The notes beneath the pieces were generated by a model. That model saw only the letters and a list, made by a program, of their open reading frames with translations, made no database searches and had not been told where the DNA came from. This document shows, in pieces, positions 1 through 8,668 of a stretch of DNA of 41,438 nucleotides (its first letter is position 1; each line of letters begins with the position of its first letter). Source of the DNA: Bradyrhizobium elkanii WSM2783 (GTDB taxonomy: Bacteria; Pseudomonadota; Alphaproteobacteria; Rhizobiales; Xanthobacteraceae); contig NZ_AXAP01000072.1 in the NCBI RefSeq assembly GCF_000472865.1, forward strand, positions 1 through 41,438, in the 5' to 3' direction. Both the position numbers and the translations under genes were made by a program.

Positions 1-2
1 AA

Positions 3-248
3 GACTGCCGTGAGTGCCACGGCGAGAAGTTGACCGGCGGCGTGCCCGGGCAGTTGGCGCCGCTCGGACCCGACCTGAATCTGGTCAAGGACTGGACGCT
101 CGCCGGCTTCACTGCGGCCATGCGCACCGGTATCGATCCCAACGGCCATCAAATCAGCGAACAAATGCCGTGGCGTTCGGTCGGGAAAATGGATGATGAC
201 GAGCTGGAAGCGATCTACCAGTATCTGACGCACATGCCCAACTCGTAG
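3..248 (+). CDS. Cytochrome c family protein, C-terminal part (5' end outside window)
   Basis: The reading frame is open from the window edge and stops with TAG at 246-248. It begins with a CRECH sequence, a CXXCH motif for covalent attachment of haem c. A later methionine in the KMDDDELEAIYQYL region and a C-terminal helix rich in acidic residues are typical of class I cytochromes c. The protein would be periplasmic and transfer electrons, often from a dehydrogenase encoded next to it. The N-terminus and signal peptide lie upstream of the window. No partner dehydrogenase is intact nearby. The visible part carries no frameshift, so it may be a functional gene, although the next four kilobases are mostly remnants. 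The family call is secure; the electron donor is unknown. Confidence 0.75.
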   Translation, partial: DCRECHGEKLTGGVPGQLAPLGPDLNLVKDWTLAGFTAAMRTGIDPNGHQISEQMPWRSVGKMDDDELEAIYQYLTHMPNS

Positions 249-814
249 TGCAATCCTCGAGCGACCGCCCATTTAGTTTCTGCGTTCTTCTTGGCTATGG
301 CCAAAAAAGCCAGTGAATAGTCCAATGACCGGGAAAACTTCCTCAAGCTCATTCCCGTCCCTGACGATGTATTCCTTGCCGCCGCGAAACGTGCCGTCAT
401 TAAAGCGGGCATAGCAGACGAAGTAATGGAAATACTGCATCCGAAGAACGAGTCCGGACCTTCGTTGCGTTGGTTCGGGGGACGCACTTTCGTTGGCAGG
501 CGCGACCGCGCCAAACACGCTCTAAAATGAAAAGCCCCGCCGTCGCCGGCGGGGCTGCGGGCGAGCCCTGCAGAAGAACCAAGATCCGAGCGAAGCTCTG
601 CGATCTTCCTGCTGTGTAAGTAGGTCCAATCCGCGCCATTTTGTTGGCGAGCGCAATGGTTGCCGAACATGCGCGATTTGCGCGCCAGCATCTGTGCGAG
701 CCACGACCGCCTTTGGCGCGCCGCGTCGGCTACCGTTGCACGAGGGCGCTGTGAGCGTGCGTTCATCATTATTGGGCTATGCGCTCAGCTTACCTCACCG
801 TCGGTGTTCGAGCT
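249..814. other. No convincing gene; unresolved sequence
   Basis: No plus-strand gene follows the cytochrome stop codon. On the minus strand 273-518 is an 81-codon frame with a protein-like composition (aromatic residues, FGHSQEERRN end), but I recognise no family and see no good ribosome binding site. The clearest element is a minus-strand hairpin terminator at 533-556. The stretch may be debris of a gene that once lay downstream of the ThDP-enzyme remnant. Confidence 0.4.
533..556 (-). terminator. Rho-independent terminator, minus strand
   Basis: A ten-base-pair perfect stem (AGCCCCGCCG paired with CGGCGGGGCT) closes a four-base loop. Read on the minus strand it is followed by TTTTCATTTT, a fair U-tract. 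It would stop transcripts coming from higher coordinates, where only decayed minus-strand genes remain, so it appears orphaned. Confidence 0.7.
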
Positions 815-874
815 TCAGGGCCGGCTCGTGCCAGTCAGGGCCGCCGAAGCAGACGTTGTCACGAGAAGATCCGG

Positions 875-1135
875 CAGCCGGAACAGTTCTTTTGTCGCGC
901 CGGAGAAGCTCCGTCGCGCATCCCAGCTGCCATATTCTCTGGTCCCGGACTGGTATGGCGCGTGCAAGGAGAACACCGGAGTGTCGCTGAAATCCGTCAG
1001 CAGCAGCATGGGCGAGCTGGAGAGCAACGCCTCGATCGTGCCGATCAGCCCGTTGCCGAGCACCCCAGGGTCCCTGGCCGAAGACAACGCCAGGCTTTCC
1101 TGTCAGCCGGCCATAGACTTCCGCGGAAAAGATCT
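875..1135 (-). pseudogene. Remnant of a ThDP-dependent (acetolactate-synthase-like) enzyme, N-terminal domain
   Basis: Read on the minus strand, adjacent frames spell the N-terminal Pyr domain of a thiamine diphosphate enzyme. AEVYGRLTGKPGVVFGQGPW lies in one frame, and GNGLIGTIEALLSSSPMLLL, then TDFSDTPVFSLHAPYQSGT and SWDARRSFSGATKELF, lie in another. The join needs a frameshift near 1075-1090. The similarity ends near 878, and the middle and cofactor-binding domains are missing. The original enzyme would have acted on 2-keto acids or related substrates in the cytoplasm. The family recognition comes from remembered patterns of acetolactate-synthase-like proteins and should be confirmed by search. 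Confidence 0.6.
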
Positions 1136-1139
1136 GGTC

Positions 1140-1808
1140 TCAGTCGCGGGCCGGTATGACGCGCGTCAAGGAGTTGACGCCGCCGTAGCCACCGTTCGTG
1201 ACAACCGTTGGTCCTGGGCGGGACCCACCGTTGCTGCGCTGACCCCAGTCGGGCGGCGGCATCGTGATCTTCTTGGCCATTCCGAACGGCTCAGGTCCAA
1301 TCGACTGGAGTGCTTGTTCTGCCATTGATCGCAAGTCGAGAAGGCCCGCGTGTTGTTCTGCCTCTTGGGATCGAACTTCAGGCCCTAACCGACGATCCAC
1401 GACCCGATCGGCTTGTTCTGAGCAAGCGCAGCTTCGCGAATGTTCTCGGTCCATGCTGCCGGCCGCCGGCAAGATGTCGTTCAGCACCGTATACATCGCG
1501 TTGAAGCCCATGCCGGAATGGGCCGAGGGTTTCCGGCCCTCGAACATCTTCGGATGCTCTTCATGGAAACGGCGCGGTCTCCGGCTGCAGCGCGTCCGAA
1601 TTGATGTAGACCGATGTGCCGGTGTTCAAGATACCCTTGACTCGCCACCTAACGCCCCAACGAAGTCGCCCACATTGAGCCCGCCGCCGTTGCCGATCAT
1701 CGGCTTCTGGAGCCCGCCTCGCGGGCCTGGCGCCAGAACAGGATGGAGTCGGCGATGTGCTGCTCGGCCATCAGAAATCGACTTCAAGGATTTGTAGTGC
1801 TGGACCAT
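1140..1808 (-). pseudogene. Decayed minus-strand gene of unrecognised family
   Basis: Several protein-like strings run in order on the minus strand but in different frames: ADSILFWRQAREAG, then MIGNGGGLNVGDFVGALGG, then NTGTSVYINSDALQPETAPF, then PKMFEGRKPSAHSGMGFNAM and YTVLNDILPAA, then NIREAALAQNKPIGSWIVG. At least three frameshifts are needed to join them, so the gene is dead. I do not recognise the family. It lies just upstream, in the minus-strand sense, of the ThDP-enzyme remnant and may have been its operon partner. Confidence 0.45.
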
Positions 1809-2248
1809 CGACGACAGGAAGAAGTGCTCACTCGTTGCTTGGGCATTTCAGCGACGTAGTTCCCTCCAAGACCCGGGACGAGAAAGGCTGGGCGGACGCA
1901 AACTATCACGCGGATCAAGGCCGATCGCGCGCCGGGAACTGAGCGTCGATTTGTTCATAGGGTTTCGGCCCTGCCGGCGTGCGCAAGAGTTGTTCACACC
2001 AAGGTGCAATTGAGCCACCAACTTCAGGGCCCTACACTTAGGTCGTGGCGACAGATGACTGAAAAAGTGCGTTGATGATTCCGACCGAAGGCATCGAGGT
2101 CGTTCGATCGCCCACCAGGAAACCATCGGAAACAAGCGAGAGTAGTTCAGACGGCGGACTATCGCCGCAGCTGTCGTTGTTCGTGCAACAGCATTGCGGC
2201 GCTTCTCCGTTGGACCGGCACAACTTTTTAACGGAGGAGGACTGACAA
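1809..2248. other. Intergenic region ahead of the SDR gene; no gene seen
   Basis: No convincing coding region on either strand. It holds one copy of a 25-bp sequence (1992-2016) that recurs at 8414-8438. A strong Shine-Dalgarno sequence (GGAGGAGG) stands near 2232-2240 just before the SDR start. No clear promoter was identified. Confidence 0.5.
1992..2016. repeat. 25-bp repeat, copy 1 (second copy at 8414-8438)
   Basis: This 25-base sequence, starting GTTCACACCAAGG and ending ATTGAGCC, is identical to 8414-8438 in the same orientation. Flanking bases differ at once on both sides. It may be a trace of a mobile element end or a shared junction. No transposase is adjacent. Confidence 0.7.
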
Positions 2249-2983
2249 ATGAACAGGTTGAATAGCAAGCGCACTCTTGTTACCGGCGGCAGCAGCGGTA
2301 TCGGGCTCGAGACGGCTCGCCGCTTCCTTGAGGAAGGGGCCCGCGTCGCCATCACTGGTAGCAATTTGGCCTCCCTGGAGGCTGCTCGCAAGGAACTCGG
2401 CAACGTGCTAGTTGTCCATGCGGATGCAGGCGACGTCGCCGCTCAGAAAAAGATTGCCGCTGAGATACAGGACAGTTTCGGAGGCCTGGACGCTATCTTC
2501 CTCAATGCCGGCATCGGTGACTTCCGTCCCCTGGCTGAGTGGGACGAGGCTGGCTTCGACCGTTCGGTGGCGGTCAATTTGAAGGGGCCGTTTTTTCTGA
2601 TCCAGGCTCTGTTGAAGCTTCTTGCTAACCCGGCATCGATAGTGCTGAATACCTCGATCAACGCCCACATTGGCATGCCGAATTCGAGCGTCTACGCGCT
2701 GACGAAAGCGGGATTAATTTCGCTCGCTCGTACCCTTTCCGGCGAGCTCCTGCCGCGGGGCGTTCGCGTCAATGCAGTGAGCCCCGGTCCAATCGCTACG
2801 CCGTTGCACGGCAAGATCGGCATGAGTGATGCCGAGATCAAAGGCCTGGTCAGTCAAATCCCGGCGGGTCGCCGCGGCGTGCCTAAGGAAGTAGCTGATG
2901 CCGTCGTCTTCTTCGCCTCAGATGAATCAGCTTTTACCATCGGTAGCGAACTCATTGTCGATGGCGGCATGAGCACACTCTGA
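2249..2983 (+). CDS. SDR family oxidoreductase (classical, 244 aa)
   Basis: A cytoplasmic NAD(P)-dependent short-chain dehydrogenase/reductase that interconverts an alcohol and a ketone; the substrate is unknown. The cofactor motif TGGSSGIG is at residues 12-19, NAG at 86-88, catalytic Ser near 136, and YALTK gives Tyr149 and Lys153. SPGPIATP follows at about 178-185 and the end, SELIVDGGMSTL, is normal for FabG-like proteins. Length is typical. The ATG at 2249 has a strong GGAGGAGG ribosome site eight to ten bases upstream. The gene is intact, yet it is isolated between decayed genes, so its pathway cannot be read from its neighbours. The residue after the glycine motif region, GSN at 37-39, is of the kind found in NADP-preferring enzymes, but this is weak evidence. 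Confidence 0.93.
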   Translation: MNRLNSKRTLVTGGSSGIGLETARRFLEEGARVAITGSNLASLEAARKELGNVLVVHADAGDVAAQKKIAAEIQDSFGGLDAIFLNAGIGDFRPLAEWDEAGFDRSVAVNLKGPFFLIQALLKLLANPASIVLNTSINAHIGMPNSSVYALTKAGLISLARTLSGELLPRGVRVNAVSPGPIATPLHGKIGMSDAEIKGLVSQIPAGRRGVPKEVADAVVFFASDESAFTIGSELIVDGGMSTL

Positions 2984-3167
2984 GCGATTGGACCATGGTC
3001 CACTTGGGGGCGCTTGCGTTGAAAAAGTCGGCTGTTGCCCGGCGCAGAGACATGAGTTGTTCAACGAAATTGACCCTTGGCAGGCATTGAGGCCCGAGCG
3101 GACTCTCCCCGATCTACCTGCCGGGCGCGGCGTCGACCGCGGCATCCGAGCTTTCTTGACCTCCCGA

Positions 3168-3797
3168 CACCTCATGGGGCGGCGCAGCGATGGCGGCGTT
3201 GCCGATCAAGAACATCCTGACTGGCGCCGGGACGACATCAAGATGGACGCGAGCTATACCAAGGGGCGACGAAGTACCGTCAGCTTCAACTTCGCCGAGC
3301 TTTGCCATCTTCGGCAGCACCAGCACTCCCGGCGCCTATCAGAGCATCGGGTTCGGCGCAACGACCGACGCGTGTATTTGCCGGTCGCAGCCGGCGGTGA
3401 CGGCTCGCTGCATCTGACGAGGCCTTTGGCATTCGCGGGGCGTTCAAATAACTGGGATCCATATTGGTCCTCGAGCCTCTTTGGCTCGTATGTGGGCGTC
3501 CGTTATGACGGCGCCGCCAAGGCCTTCATTTGCGCGAACCACACCACGCCCGCCAAGGCGGTCAGCGCGGATTACATCTGCAACCCCGACTTCAACCTGT
3601 CGCAGCTTGGTGTCACTACCCGCTGGACCCCAGTCACTAACCTGACCTTCTCAGCGGAATTCATGTGGGTCCATCTCGATCAGAATTTCCAGGGCAGCGC
3701 CGTCCCCGGAGCTTCGGCCCCCAAGCCTGCCGCGCGCTATGAGTTCAGCGATCAGGACACGTTCCACCTGCAGCTTCGTGGCAAGCGCAACTGCTGA
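3168..3797 (+). pseudogene. Alphaproteobacterial porin remnant (Porin_2 type), 5'-truncated and frameshifted
   Basis: The C-terminal half of a rhizobial outer-membrane porin is spread over frames. MAALPIKNI near 3190 and DDIKMDASYTKG near 3230 lie in different frames, SPSFAIFGSTSTPGAYQSIG near 3300-3350 lies in a third arrangement, and NNWDPYWSSSLFGSYVGVRY through PAARYEFSDQDTFHLQLR runs to the stop at 3795-3797. At least two frameshifts break it and the N-terminal half is absent. The final residue is cysteine where outer-membrane porins end in phenylalanine, which is needed for BAM-mediated insertion. The product is not functional. Confidence 0.8.
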
Positions 3798-4005
3798 GGT
3801 CTTTTTTTCAGCGTCTAGACCTGACAAGTCGCTCGGTATGTCTTGATTTAGGCGGTCGGCAAAATCGGGGCATTGGGCGGCTAAGAAGATGGCTGACGCC
3901 CGTGACGCGAGAATTGAGCATTGGTATGTCCCGATTCTATTTGCGACAGGTATCGCGAGCACGCTCGATCCGTCCGCCAAAACTTCGGGCGCAGCGTGGT
4001 CGACG

Positions 4006-4311
4006 TCATTGAGACACCCCGCCACGCAGCGTACTGACGTTCGTGGACTGGACTGCTGACGCGGCATTTCCCCAGGTGTTGCGAACATAGGTCAGGACGT
4101 CCGCAGTCTCTGTGTCACTGAGATTCCAACCAAAGGGCGGCATGGCCGGTGCGGTCGGGGCAGCTGAAAGTGGCTGCAGCGCGATTGGCGATCAGAACGA
4201 CGCGGATTCAAGGATGTCGGATCAGTGGGCTGGACGAGCGGGCGCTTGTGCCAATCGCGGGAATAGCGTTGGAACGCCGGCGCCGCTAGACATGTGGCAT
4301 GCCGCACAACA
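4006..4311 (-). pseudogene. Cytochrome c remnant on the minus strand
   Basis: Minus-strand frames read CAACHMSSGAGVPTLFPRLA (a CXXCH haem motif plus the following segment), then PLVQPTDPTS, then IANRAAATFS, then APTAPAMPPFGWNLSDTETA, and then DVLTYVRNTWGNAASAV. The order matches a diheme-type or class I cytochrome c with the distal methionine in the AMPPFGW segment. At least two frameshifts interrupt it. The stop codon is at 4006-4008. The segment upstream of CAACH is lost because the 4-hydroxylaminobenzoate lyase remnant begins there on the other strand. It would have been periplasmic. Confidence 0.75.
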
Positions 4312-4823
4312 AGAAGAATTGATCCAACGCAGCATTCCGTTCTTGCCGGAAGTCAAGGATATGACAACCCGGCGCCAAGATGGATCGCTGGGCTCAACGA
4401 GACATGCGGCTGGGAGAGCACGCTCTATAGGGATCTGGCTCGCCTGATCAAGATCGAGGTCGAGGAAGGCTGGGCGCCGAACCAGGAGGTGAAAGGCGCG
4501 AATTACCGGCGCAGCCGCATCCTGGAGCCGACGCCGGAAACGTTCCAGTTCAGCATGACCGCTGTCCACATGAACAGCGCCGATGCGCGCCGCTTGAAGG
4601 ACGATGACGATCACGATGTGTTGCGCGGGCAGTATCACGGCCATCCTTATGGTGAACTCAACCTGGTCGTTCCCCTTGACAAGGGCGCCGAGTTGAAGGG
4701 GGGGCAGGTGCCTCGTTGGACCGCGCCCGATCCCGGCAGCGGGGGTGAGGGGGGGGGAGCTGTCATTGCGTTGTTCTACCTGCCGGCGGACGCATCTCTT
4801 ACGCCTTCAAGGCTCCGGCTTGA
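4310..4823 (+). pseudogene. Broken copy of 4-hydroxylaminobenzoate lyase (DUF4863 / PnbB-like)
   Basis: This copy aligns with the intact gene starting at 41065, at about 85% nucleotide identity by a hand count over 240 bases. It lacks the start codon. Two one-base insertions, near 4366 and 4389, shift the frame early. One missing base in the GCGGAC stretch near 4790 shifts it again, so the natural end (SYAFKAP, TGA at 4821-4823) is out of frame. The best-preserved block is YRRSRILEP through QYHGHPYGELNLVVP. The enzyme family converts 4-hydroxylaminobenzoate to protocatechuate and ammonia. The left edge abuts the cytochrome c remnant on the opposite strand, which marks a rearrangement junction near 4308-4312. 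Confidence 0.85.
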
Positions 4824-5453
4824 TCGCTGACTGGGCATCGCGGGTGGCGTCAAGTAACGGCGCCATCCATCTTTGGCGCGGAGCGGTGATGCGGATCTTT
4901 CCAGTCAATCCTAAGGGTATTGGCGACGGTGCGATCGATAGCGCCCGATCGGAGGAGTTCGATGCTTGGCGTGAAGCGCTGCCCGCTCGATCGGTCCTCC
5001 AACCCGCTACCAGCGCGGTGCAAAGGAGATGCGGTTCGCATTTCCGCTGCCACAGGCGGTACAGGTCAACGATCCGCACCAGTTCTCAGCTCCGAGACGC
5101 TGTCACGAACACGCCGTAGACCTTCACGCGCGAGGACCTGTCCCATGCATCCCGCGGTCAGACGGTGAAGACGAAACATAACACGCAGCTCGATTTTGTC
5201 TTCGTTTGTGTCAGACGTAACATGTTTTTTCCTGCGACCCCTGCCGTGGCTGTAGTAGGAGTTTGTCGGCATAGTGCGAGAGCAAGAGGGAAGCCCTTAC
5301 CATCACTCACGAAGAGAAGAGCCAATCGATCCAAGCGCTTAGCGCGGTGAAGTGCTTCGCTCCACATGCAGGTCATGAATCGATTTGATAGCGTGAGCGG
5401 GTCTCTCGGAAGAGGCCGCTTCTAGATATAGTCAGAAGACCGTCGAGGAACGT
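4824..5453. other. No gene recognised between lyase remnant and FAD monooxygenase
   Basis: About 630 bases without a convincing reading frame on either strand. Short frames near 4870-5170 have no recognisable family. Close to the next gene, TGAATCGATTTGA at 5376-5388 is a weak look-alike of the T-N11-A boxes found at 13476, 18537 and 39030. It is too degenerate to call a site. Confidence 0.45.
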
Positions 5454-6584
5454 TTGTCCCATTCGTACGAAGACTCCCTTCTCATCGTTGGAGGCGGAAT
5501 TGCCGGATCCGCGCTTGCTCGCGCCCTCCAGCGTAAAGACCTCCCCTTTCGCATCATCGAGCGCCGGCGAACGCCGTTTGACGGTGGGCTAGCCATCAAC
5601 CTGCCGGGGAACGCGATCCAGGCACTCTCGGCACTCGGCCTAAGAGAGCAGATCGAGAAGTTCGGACATCCGCTGCGACGTCGGGAATATCGTACCGCTC
5701 GCGACAAGCTTCTGTTCCAAGTGGATGAAGACGCCTTTTGGGGCCCCGCGCTTCGGCCGCGTAGCATTCGGCGCTCTGCCCTCCTTTCGATGCTGGCCGC
5801 TGGCTTGCCCGAAGCCTCACTCCTTTACAACGCTGATGTCCAATCGATGACGTTACATTCGACGCACGCCGAGCTTGGATTGGCAGACGGGACAAATCTG
5901 GCCACTCGTTTGGTTGTCGGCGCTGATGGAGTTCGCTCCACAATCCGCACGGAAGCCTTCGGAACGGTGTTGGGACCAGGGCACGCGCTACTCGCGGAAA
6001 AGAGCTGGCGTTTCATGGCGCCCAATCCAGGCGTCGATTGCTGGACCGTTTGGGCGGCCGACGAAGGAGTGGTGCTTCTCATGCCCATCGATGACCGCGA
6101 AGTCTATGGGTGGGCGGCCATTACGCGACCGTTGTCGAGGGGCGATTCTCCGGAAGCACTGGATTGGCTGACCCGCCAGTTTCCCGAGCGTGTCCGAAGA
6201 ACCGTGCTGGATGTCCTTGCGCGACCCAACGCGCTTTACCATTCTCCGCTCGAGGAAGTCCGCCTGAACCGTTGGCATAACGGCCGAGCAGTGCTGATCG
6301 GCGATGCTGCACACGCCACTGCACCAGTTTGGGCAGAAGGCGTAGCGCTCGCGCTTGAAGACGCCATAGTTCTCGCTCGCGCGCTTTCTACGATTTGCGA
6401 CGAGCTTCCAGCCCTCGCCGATTTCGAAGCACAGCGGCGATCACGTGTGGCTCATGTTCAAGCTCTGACCGACGCGATGTCGCAGGCGGCCAAACTACCG
6501 GCATTCATTCGAAACGCTCTTTTTCCATTCATTGGGCCGAAGCGTTACCGGCAGACCTATGAGCCACTGAAAACCGCTGTTTGA
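5454..6584 (+). CDS. FAD-dependent aromatic monooxygenase family protein (UbiH/PHBH fold, 376 aa)
   Basis: A cytoplasmic class A flavoprotein monooxygenase. Such enzymes use NAD(P)H and O2 to hydroxylate aromatic or related substrates. The N-terminal dinucleotide motif LLIVGGGIAGSALARAL is at about residues 8-24, the second FAD motif VVGADGVRSTIR at about 153-164, and VLIGDAAHATAP near 278-289, followed by a helix of the usual LALEDA type. The expected GQG after the GD motif is replaced by WAEGVALA. The start must be the TTG at 5454, because the FAD motif follows at once and no ATG lies close upstream; GAGGAA at 5445-5450 is the ribosome site. The gene is intact and monocistronic. The substrate is unknown; the surrounding nitroaromatic genes suggest an aromatic acid or phenol. 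Confidence 0.88.
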   Translation: MSHSYEDSLLIVGGGIAGSALARALQRKDLPFRIIERRRTPFDGGLAINLPGNAIQALSALGLREQIEKFGHPLRRREYRTARDKLLFQVDEDAFWGPALRPRSIRRSALLSMLAAGLPEASLLYNADVQSMTLHSTHAELGLADGTNLATRLVVGADGVRSTIRTEAFGTVLGPGHALLAEKSWRFMAPNPGVDCWTVWAADEGVVLLMPIDDREVYGWAAITRPLSRGDSPEALDWLTRQFPERVRRTVLDVLARPNALYHSPLEEVRLNRWHNGRAVLIGDAAHATAPVWAEGVALALEDAIVLARALSTICDELPALADFEAQRRSRVAHVQALTDAMSQAAKLPAFIRNALFPFIGPKRYRQTYEPLKTAV

Positions 6585-6661
6585 ATCGGTTGTCGTGAAC
6601 CTCAAATATCCAGCGTCGCACTTAGAGGGACCATCCTCCAATGCCCAGCGCTCGCTGGCAG

Positions 6662-6735
6662 CTAGAAGTTTTTGACGATCTCGATGCAGAAATCCACGAA
6701 GGCGCGAACCTTCGCGGGAGGGTCTTTGCGCGACG
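6662..6735 (-). pseudogene. LysR-type regulator C-terminal tail
   Basis: The minus strand reads VRRPSRKDPPAKVRAFVDFC followed by IEIVKNF and TAG at 6662-6664. This resembles the C-terminal end of LysR-family regulators, where a KVRAFVDF-type segment ends the effector domain. It is in frame with, and fused to, the IS5 transposase fragment. The rest of the regulator is absent from the window. Confidence 0.5.
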
Positions 6736-6930
6736 GGCGTCGCACGAGGCGGTTGTAGTAGGTAGTGCGCGGGCCATGGCGCTCCGGCAGGCCGCGCCAG
6801 GGCGTGCCGGATCGCAGCACCCAAAAGATGCCGTTCAGCACGCGGCGATCATCGACGCGCGGTACACCTCGCGGCTTGTTGGGTAGCAGCAGTTCGCACG
6901 CGCCACTCGAAGTCGGTCAGGTTCAGATCG
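6736..6930 (-). mobile_element. IS5-family transposase fragment (N-terminal)
   Basis: Minus-strand frames give NLTDFEWR, then LLPNKPRGVPRVDDRRVLNG, then IFWVLRSGTPWRGLPERHGP and RTTYYNRLVR. This is the N-terminal DUF4096-like part of an IS5-family DDE transposase. A frameshift separates the first piece from the rest. The catalytic DDE region and terminal inverted repeats were not found. The fragment is inactive. It lies between a helicase remnant and a LysR tail, so it probably marks a past insertion followed by deletion. Confidence 0.72.
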
Positions 6931-6934
6931 GCTC

Positions 6935-8028
6935 AAGTTGCCTGCCATGGTCGTGACGACGAGCACCTCGGCTCGCCGGCGAGCTTGACGATGACCTCGT
7001 CCAACTTGCGCCAGCGAGGAATGGTCGACGTCCACGAACGATAGTCGGCCGTGCCGGCGAACTCGGAGGACGGGGGCATGTCGCCGGACCGGACGGCCGC
7101 GGCGGCGGGCGAGATGCCGGTCGCTTCGGCCAGCCGGTGGACCTCCGTCAGCCGCAGCGCGATCGCGGGATCCTGCACCAGCTTGTGGAAGACGAGCCCG
7201 AATCCGATCGGGGTAATTGCGCCTCGTCGCCGACGAAGAGCAGGCGGCTGCCGGCGACCGGGCGCTTCGCGATCGCGTGGACCGTCGGCACGTCGGTCAT
7301 CGAGGCCTCGTCGACGACGACCAGCGTTTTGTCGTCGATGAGGCTGAGGGACTCGAGCTTGGTCCGGATCTTCGCGCTCTCACTCTCTCCGACATGGCCG
7401 GATCACTCAGGGCGGCTTCGAGTTCGTCGCGCTCGGCGAGCGCGGCCAGCATGCGGGCCAGCGTCTTGGCGAGACGTCCGGTCGAACGCGACAGGCGTAC
7501 CGCTGCCTTGCCCGCGAGGATGCACAACAACACGCGACCGCCGAGGCGCGTCGAACGATCGGAGATCAGCTTGCAGGTGTACGTCTTGCCCGTACCGGCG
7601 CCGCCGACGAGGCAGGGGAGGGGGCGCGAGATCGTGCCGACGGCCGCGGCGCGCTGTTCGTCGGAGGGCGTCCGTCCGGGCGCGGCGAGACCGGCGAGCA
7701 GTTCGGACCAGCCACTGGGGCTGGGGAGAGTTAGGCGCGGCTCGCGCGGCGTGCGCGACAGGGCGGCGAGCGTCTCTTCCAGGTCGTCCTCGAGCGCAGC
7801 AGCGCCCTGGCCCTCATTAGACGGTCCGCAGGCACGACCGCGCCGCTTCTCAGGGCGGCGGCCACGGCCGTTTCCACAACTGGTTGCTCCTTGATGGCCA
7901 GCAGTATCGCCAGTTGAACGGCGAGCTCGTCGGCCCCCGATCGCCGTGTCGCCGCGCCGAAGCGGCTGAAGGGTCGGAGGAGCGCCCGCTTTACATCTGG
8001 CGCGACCGCGCGAGGATGATTGCTTCAA
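6935..8028 (-). pseudogene. RecD-like ATP-dependent helicase, frameshifted and truncated
   Basis: Minus-strand frames spell a superfamily 1B helicase core. The Walker A segment is LVGGAGTGKTYTCKLISD near 7590, then LAGKAAVRLSRSTG, then Walker B as TLVVVDEASMTDVPTVHAIA near 7290-7330. LLFVGDEAQLP with GFGLVFHKLVQDPAIALRL and LTEVHRLAEATG follow. Frameshifts lie near 7380, near 7220 (a run of four C where five are expected) and near 6980. The C-terminal helicase domain is missing and the IS5 fragment begins there. Related proteins (RecD2, or TraA-type relaxase-helicases) act in repair or conjugation; which one this was cannot be decided. Confidence 0.75.
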
Positions 8029-8413
8029 AAGACCATTTACAGTCAGCGTTGGCTATCTCTCGGGCTTCGTCGAGGAGTACATGCGGCGGGGCATGCGTGT
8101 GCAGATTGATCGGCGCTAACCAGGGATGGACCGTCGGCACGCAATTGTTCGTGCTCGTGCGCTCGCAGTTCTTCGCCCGTCTCCAAACCGATACTTAGGT
8201 ATCTGTCGCGTGCCGCACTGGACATGAGCAGAGGCGCCGTAAATCCAAATTCCGCGGCTATGCTCCTCAGCTCTCGGAATTGCGCAGCGGCCAACTTCCG
8301 ATGCCGCGATCGCTTGTGACTGAATTTGGCGTGCGAAGCCCTATTCGGCGCCCTGGACCTGCCGCCACAGCCTGACCGGTTCCAGCCTGAACCACTACGC
8401 GCGGTCGGGAATA

Positions 8414-8438
8414 GTTCACACCAAGGTGCAATTGAGCC
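8414..8438. repeat. 25-bp repeat, copy 2 (first copy at 1992-2016)
   Basis: Identical over 25 bases to 1992-2016, same orientation, 6.4 kb apart. The copies bracket the block that holds most of the left-hand remnants, so the repeat could be a trace of element ends or a recombination substrate. Confidence 0.7.
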
Positions 8439-8581
8439 GGCATTTCCAATCGCTTTACGGTCGCGCTGTGGACAGCGAGAGAGCATTTCTATGACAACCA
8501 ACAGCGGCACACCCTACCGTCACCTGAATTGTGGTGGTGTTCGACCCTATTATAGGCTTCACGATTTACCTGGTCCCAAAA

Positions 8582-8599
8582 TCTCAGCGCGAGCTGAGA
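8582..8599. promoter_or_regulatory. Palindrome TCTCAGC-GCGA-GCTGAGA upstream of lysR
   Basis: Perfect seven-base arms separated by four bases, centred about 79 bases ahead of the LysR start at 8669. Position and symmetry suit an operator, or a small hairpin in the leader. No second copy was noticed in the window. Confidence 0.4.
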
Positions 8600-8668
8600 G
8601 TCCTTGGAGGCCTGTGGACCAGATTCCAAACCGAAGAAACGACCGGTAATCATTGTTCGCCACGGGCT

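Larger units (their letters stand above)
8029..8668. other. Unassigned region ahead of LysR; repeat and palindrome only
   Basis: No recognised gene. A 155-codon minus-strand frame (8043-8510) contains a protein-like segment, LAAAQFRELRSIAAEFGFTA followed by RYLSIGLETGEELRAHEHEQ, but I cannot name a family. It may be part of the same decayed mobile or plasmid-derived block as the helicase. The region also carries the second copy of the 25-bp repeat and a palindrome at 8582-8599. Confidence 0.4.

Noticed and set aside
7137..7894. Two plus-strand frames of about 225 codons, rich in Arg and Ala
   Set aside because: They lie opposite the helicase remnant and consist of the low-complexity Arg/Ala strings typical of antisense GC-rich DNA.
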